Shown here one piece after another: positions 5,912 through 8,553 of a DNA stretch of 8,553 nucleotides. Source of the stretch: Litorivivens sp041619575 (GTDB lineage Bacteria > Pseudomonadota > Gammaproteobacteria > Pseudomonadales > Spongiibacteraceae); assembly GCA_041619575.1 (NCBI GenBank), contig JBFKDP010000171.1:1-8553 (forward strand). The letters are read 5' to 3'. The position numbers and the translations under genes were made by a program. The first letter of the stretch is position 1. Every line of letters begins with the position of its first letter. The notes under the pieces were generated by a model. That model searched no databases, had not been told where the DNA came from, and saw only the letters and a list, made by a program, of their open reading frames with translations.

Positions 5912-6634
5912 ATGCGTCAGGATCGACGCCCGTACTGGGTCAAAAAACTCTATCTGCGCTTCCGCCGCTGGTATACCAATCATTTTCTCAAGCCGGCCTG
6001 TGACTATCTGGGTGATTATCACACGTGTATGAAGCCTTGGTACATTTCCATTTCCGGCCCGAATATCTCCATTGGGCAATGCGCAACAATTATCGGGGAG
6101 CCCGATAACCGGGTGAAAATTGCAGTGTGGGGGCGTGAGCAGGGTAGCGGCTCCATCGACATTGGCGACTACGTGATGATCAGCCCTGGGACACGCATTT
6201 CAGCCAGCGACAAGGTGAGCATTGGTCACAGCGTCATGATGGCCAATGGTGTGTACATTACGGATTGCGATTGGCACGGCGTTTATGATCGCACAAAGCG
6301 TGATGACAAGGTGGCGCCTGTCGTTATCGAAGACAATGTTTGGCTGGGTGATCACGCCACTGTTTTGAAGGGCGTGACAATTGGCAAAAATTCCGTGGTG
6401 GCTGCCGGTGCGGTGGTGAGTCGGGATGTGCCGCCGAATGTGATTGTCGCCGGCAACCCCGCCGTAGTAGTGAAAGAGCTCGATCAGGAGCGAGAGATGG
6501 TAACTCGCGCGGATTACTTTAAAGATCCTGCGGCCCTGGAAAGGTTTTTCGACAGCGTCGATAAAATGGTGTTGACGGGGAATGGCTTTTTCAACTGGGT
6601 GCGCGCCTTGATTGTGCCAACGATACGCGATTAG
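5912..6634 (+). CDS. Hexapeptide-repeat acyltransferase (WbbJ/maltose acetyltransferase type)
   Basis: This gene predicts a 240-residue acyl- or acetyl-CoA transferase with a left-handed beta-helix. Imperfect hexapeptide turns run from about residue 50 to 185, with clear units such as SIDIGDYVMI, KVSIGHSVMM, VVIEDNVWLGDHATVLKGVTIGKNS (in part) and the closing VIVAGNPAVVV. An ITDCDWHGV segment (116-124) occupies the place of the catalytic-histidine loop in this superfamily, making H122 the likely base. The N-terminus (1-27) is strongly basic and aromatic, which suggests contact with membrane phospholipid or an anionic partner. The C-terminal 55 residues are helical and not part of the beta-helix. 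The ATG at 5912 has a GAGAG site five bases upstream; a TTG at 5876 would overlap the divergent gene. The acceptor is unknown: no sugar or polysaccharide genes lie nearby. It overlaps the srkA stop by four bases. Confidence 0.88.
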   Translation: MRQDRRPYWVKKLYLRFRRWYTNHFLKPACDYLGDYHTCMKPWYISISGPNISIGQCATIIGEPDNRVKIAVWGREQGSGSIDIGDYVMISPGTRISASDKVSIGHSVMMANGVYITDCDWHGVYDRTKRDDKVAPVVIEDNVWLGDHATVLKGVTIGKNSVVAAGAVVSRDVPPNVIVAGNPAVVVKELDQEREMVTRADYFKDPAALERFFDSVDKMVLTGNGFFNWVRALIVPTIRD

Positions 6635-7611
6635 AAAATTTCCAGTGGCGGCTCGTTCAAGAGCGCAAGCTGTTCCCGCAGTTCCAGAATATGCTCGGCC
6701 CAGTAGCGCTCGGTGTTGAACCAAGGAAAGGTGCGCGGAAATGCCGGGTCGGCCCAGCGCCGCGCCAGCCAGGCGCTGTAGTGCATAATGCGCAGGCTGC
6801 GCAAGGCCTCGATCAAGGGCAACTGACGCACGGGAAAATCATAAAACTCGTTGTAACCCTCGACCAATTCAGATAGCTGACCTTGCTGGGCGTCGCGATT
6901 CCCCGACAGAAACATCCAGATATCTTGAATAGCGGGGGCCATACGGCTGTCGTCCAGATCGACAAAGTGCACATCGTTGTCGCGCCACAATATGTTGCCG
7001 ACATGGCAGTCGCCATGCACACGCTGGTAGTCGGGAGCGACTTCATCAAATCGCTGGCGAATACGATACAGTAAATCCCGGGTCAGGGTTTCGTAGGCGT
7101 TGCGCAAACCGTCCGGAATAAAATGTTGCAGGAGAAACACGGCGCTACTATCGCCAAAGCTTTCGACGTTGAGTGTCGGCCGGTGCTGGAAAGGCTCTAG
7201 TGCTGCCACGCCGTGTATACGTGCTGTCAATCTGCCGAGTTGAAACAGGCTGTCGAGGTCATCAAGTGCAGGCGCATGACCGCCTTTACGCGGGTAAATT
7301 GAGAACCGGAATCCGGCGTGAAGGTGCAAGGTCTGGCCCGCGTCGTCTGCGACAGGGGGAACAACCGGAATGTCAGCGTCGAGTAACTGCTGACAAAAAC
7401 GGTGCTCCTCCAGAATTTGCTCGTCACTCCAGCGCTCCGGGCGATAAAATTTGGCAATGACCGGCTCGCCGTCTTCAATCCCTACCTGATAGACGCGGTT
7501 TTCATAGCTGTTCAGTGCCAGCACTCGCAGGTCGCTCAGAAGTCCGGTGCTTTCCACCGCGTCGATGACCAAATCCGGTGACAGTTGTTCATAAGGGTGG
7601 GATTGGGTCAC
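6631..7611 (-). CDS. srkA: Stress response serine/threonine protein kinase SrkA (YihE/RdoA)
   Basis: SrkA is a cytoplasmic aminoglycoside-phosphotransferase-fold kinase that in E. coli helps cells survive stress and opposes MazE/MazF-linked death. The 326 residues align with E. coli SrkA (328) throughout: LNSYENRVYQ (33-42), a lysine in VIAKFYRPERW (K54), ILEEH (66-70), the catalytic loop HGDCHVGNILW (199-209) with D201 and N206, the metal site VDLDD (D218), and RRWADPAFPRTFPW (284-297). The frame is open to an ATG at 7632, but the GTG at 7611 is preferred: a strong GGAGG site (7618-7622) sits six bases before it, while the ATG has none. In E. coli srkA precedes dsbA; here the downstream neighbour is a convergent acyltransferase gene and the upstream one is comF. 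The stop overlaps the acyltransferase stop in the four bases TTAG. Confidence 0.95.
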   Translation of the reverse strand: MTQSHPYEQLSPDLVIDAVESTGLLSDLRVLALNSYENRVYQVGIEDGEPVIAKFYRPERWSDEQILEEHRFCQQLLDADIPVVPPVADDAGQTLHLHAGFRFSIYPRKGGHAPALDDLDSLFQLGRLTARIHGVAALEPFQHRPTLNVESFGDSSAVFLLQHFIPDGLRNAYETLTRDLLYRIRQRFDEVAPDYQRVHGDCHVGNILWRDNDVHFVDLDDSRMAPAIQDIWMFLSGNRDAQQGQLSELVEGYNEFYDFPVRQLPLIEALRSLRIMHYSAWLARRWADPAFPRTFPWFNTERYWAEHILELREQLALLNEPPLEIF

Positions 7612-7662
7612 GCGTGTCCTCCAGTTATACATTCGGGCACAAAAAGCGTGAAGCCGGAAACG

Positions 7663-8370
7663 TCAGGCAGTTCTTGCCAGACACCAGACCGAAACACGCT
7701 CTGCGCCAGCCATGCGCAGTATAGCTGCCAGACTATTGGCTGTCGCGCCTGTGGTAACGACATCGTCGACGATCACCACATGCTTGTGCCTCAAATCCAC
7801 GTTTTCGGTTGCTCGAAAAGCTGCGGACAGGTTGCGTTGGCGCTGGGTCGCGCTGAGTCCGCGCTGGGGTGGCTGATAGGACTGGCGGTGAACACCGGCG
7901 AGCATAGGGATGTCGAGTGCTTTGGACCAGTGCAGAGCAATGATGTCCGCCTGATTGAACCCGCGTCGCCAGTATCGCCGCCAGTGCATGGGTACGGCTA
8001 AAAGCAGATCGGGAGGGCTGGCGCTGACAAAGCGTTCAAGTGAAAGTCTTGCCAGTAATTCACCCGCCAGCCTCTGACCCTGATATTTGAAGCGGCTGAT
8101 CAGCTGGTCTACCGGGTAAGCGTATTCCCATGCGGCGAGACATTGGTCGAACCGGGGCGATGATCTCAGGCAGTTGCCGCAAAAGGCGGGGGTCTCGTCG
8201 GATGCGTTTGCCAAGGGCAGTGCACAGCGGGCGCATGGCTGTGTTAACCAAGGCAACTCATCCCGGCAGTCGTGACAGATATCTTCTGCTGTGTGCGTTG
8301 CGCCAAGGCAGAGCAGGCAGCGGCCGGGGAATAGGCTGAAAGAAGTGCGGTGGAGAAAGCTGTTAACCAT
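7663..8370 (-). CDS. comF: ComF family phosphoribosyltransferase-like protein
   Basis: ComF proteins (GntX/YhgH in E. coli) are linked to DNA uptake in competent species and to use of external DNA. The protein has 235 residues. The N-terminal half carries two zinc-finger-like sets of paired cysteines, C18/C21 with C32/C35 and C46/C49 with C64/C67. The C-terminal half is a type I phosphoribosyltransferase domain with RRGFNQA (135-141), GLSATQRQRN (171-180), and the PRPP loop VVIVDDVVTTGAT (198-210). The frame is open to an ATG at 8421, but the ATG at 8370 is preferred because AGGGA stands about five bases upstream and it gives the usual family length. The gene lies 51 bases upstream of srkA on the same strand and may be cotranscribed with it. 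It is divergent from bioB, with a putative biotin operator touching its start codon. Its biochemical role is not settled. Confidence 0.93.
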   Translation of the reverse strand: MVNSFLHRTSFSLFPGRCLLCLGATHTAEDICHDCRDELPWLTQPCARCALPLANASDETPAFCGNCLRSSPRFDQCLAAWEYAYPVDQLISRFKYQGQRLAGELLARLSLERFVSASPPDLLLAVPMHWRRYWRRGFNQADIIALHWSKALDIPMLAGVHRQSYQPPQRGLSATQRQRNLSAAFRATENVDLRHKHVVIVDDVVTTGATANSLAAILRMAGAERVSVWCLARTA

Positions 8371-8392
8371 TTGCGTCCCTGCAGGTTGACAG
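8360..8392. promoter_or_regulatory. Candidate BirA (biotin repressor) operator
   Basis: CTGTTAACC (8360-8368) and GGTTGACAG (8384-8392) form a 9-base inverted repeat with one mismatch and a 15-base spacer. The known BirA operator is TTGTAAACC, about 14-16 bases, GGTTTACAA; each arm here matches seven of nine positions. It lies 46 bases before the bioB ATG and its left arm touches the comF start codon. The right arm contains a perfect TTGACA -35 box, so binding would block bioB transcription. That the site regulates bioB is an inference from position and motif. Confidence 0.55.
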
Positions 8393-8415
8393 ATAAAATA
8401 CTGGGCTGATTTATG
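8386..8415 (+). promoter_or_regulatory. Candidate bioB promoter
   Basis: A perfect TTGACA -35 box (8386-8391) is followed after 18 bases by TTTATG (8410-8415), a modest -10 preceded by TG one base upstream (extended -10 form). The predicted start near 8422 gives a leader of about 17 bases. The -35 sits inside the right arm of the putative BirA operator, as expected for biotin repression. The -10 matches only three of six consensus bases. Confidence 0.45.
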
Positions 8416-8438
8416 CCACATTTGCTACAGGATACGCT

Positions 8439-8553
8439 ATGAGCACGTCGATTCGCCACGACTGGACGCACGCCGAAGTCAGTGCGCTGTTTGAACTGCC
8501 TTTTAATGATCTGCTTTTCAAAGCACAGTCCGTTCATCGCGAGCACTTTGATC
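8439..8553 (+). CDS. bioB: Biotin synthase, N-terminal fragment (3' cut by window edge)
   Basis: BioB is the radical SAM enzyme that inserts sulfur into dethiobiotin to form biotin. Only the first 38 codons are visible. They match the E. coli BioB N-terminus in spacing and content: RHDWTHAEVSALFELPFNDL, then LLFKAQSVHREHFD, where E. coli has [22 protein letters not shown].. in part and QQVHRQHFD. The radical SAM cysteine motif lies beyond the window. The ATG at 8439 has an AGGA ribosome binding site (8429-8432) six bases upstream. In pseudomonads bioB begins a bioBFHCD operon, so the other biotin genes are expected to the right. Confidence 0.93.
   Translation, partial: MSTSIRHDWTHAEVSALFELPFNDLLFKAQSVHREHFD

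Noticed and set aside
6200..6724. A 174-codon open frame on the minus strand across the acyltransferase and the srkA 3' end
   Set aside because: It is antisense to a well-supported hexapeptide acyltransferase, has no recognisable domain and no ribosome binding site that I could see; its openness follows from the codon use of the gene opposite.
8371..8421. Longer ComF start at the ATG at 8421
   Set aside because: It has no ribosome binding site, adds 17 residues that do not look like ComF, and would translate through the putative bioB control region; the ATG at 8370 has AGGGA upstream.
1..8553. CRISPR array, tRNA, rRNA, transposase, phage or toxin-antitoxin genes
   Set aside because: None could be seen on either strand; apart from the 161-base gltD-hemE gap, intergenic regions are short.

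Overview
The window looks like chromosomal housekeeping DNA from a gammaproteobacterium, probably a Pseudomonas-like or Cellvibrio-like lineage. The reasons are the gltD-hemE order known from pseudomonads, an E. coli-type long CysE, SrkA and Tag proteins that align closely with the E. coli ones, and a ComF gene divergent from bioB. This lineage call is inference from protein resemblance and gene order. Genes are tightly packed, and no transposase, phage gene, rRNA, tRNA or CRISPR array is visible.

Layout from left to right: the 3' part of gltD (+), then a 161-base gap holding a 134-base element bounded by perfect 19-base inverted repeats, then hemE (+). hemE converges on a DUF4136 lipoprotein gene (-), which lies behind tag (-), the 3-methyladenine DNA glycosylase I gene. 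A lipoprotein M48 metallopeptidase gene (+) is divergent from tag and converges, with one base between the stop codons, on cysE (-). Upstream of cysE on the same strand is a TrmB-like methyltransferase gene (-), divergent across only 29 bases from a hexapeptide-repeat acyltransferase gene (+). That gene overlaps the convergent srkA (-) by four bases. comF (-) lies upstream of srkA, and the start of bioB (+) runs off the right edge.

The genes serve separate pathways rather than one visible system: ammonia assimilation (GltD), heme synthesis (HemE), cysteine synthesis (CysE), biotin synthesis (BioB), alkylation repair (Tag), envelope proteolysis and lipoproteins (M48, DUF4136) and stress signalling (SrkA). 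I found no clearly novel multi-gene system. The points most worth a second look are a candidate BirA biotin operator carrying a TTGACA -35 box between comF and bioB, the inverted-repeat element in the hemE leader, a TrmB-like protein whose two hallmark aspartates are both asparagine, and a CysE without the usual C-terminal isoleucine. Several gene starts were moved inward from the longest reading frame because ribosome binding sites or a promoter fit the shorter start better.
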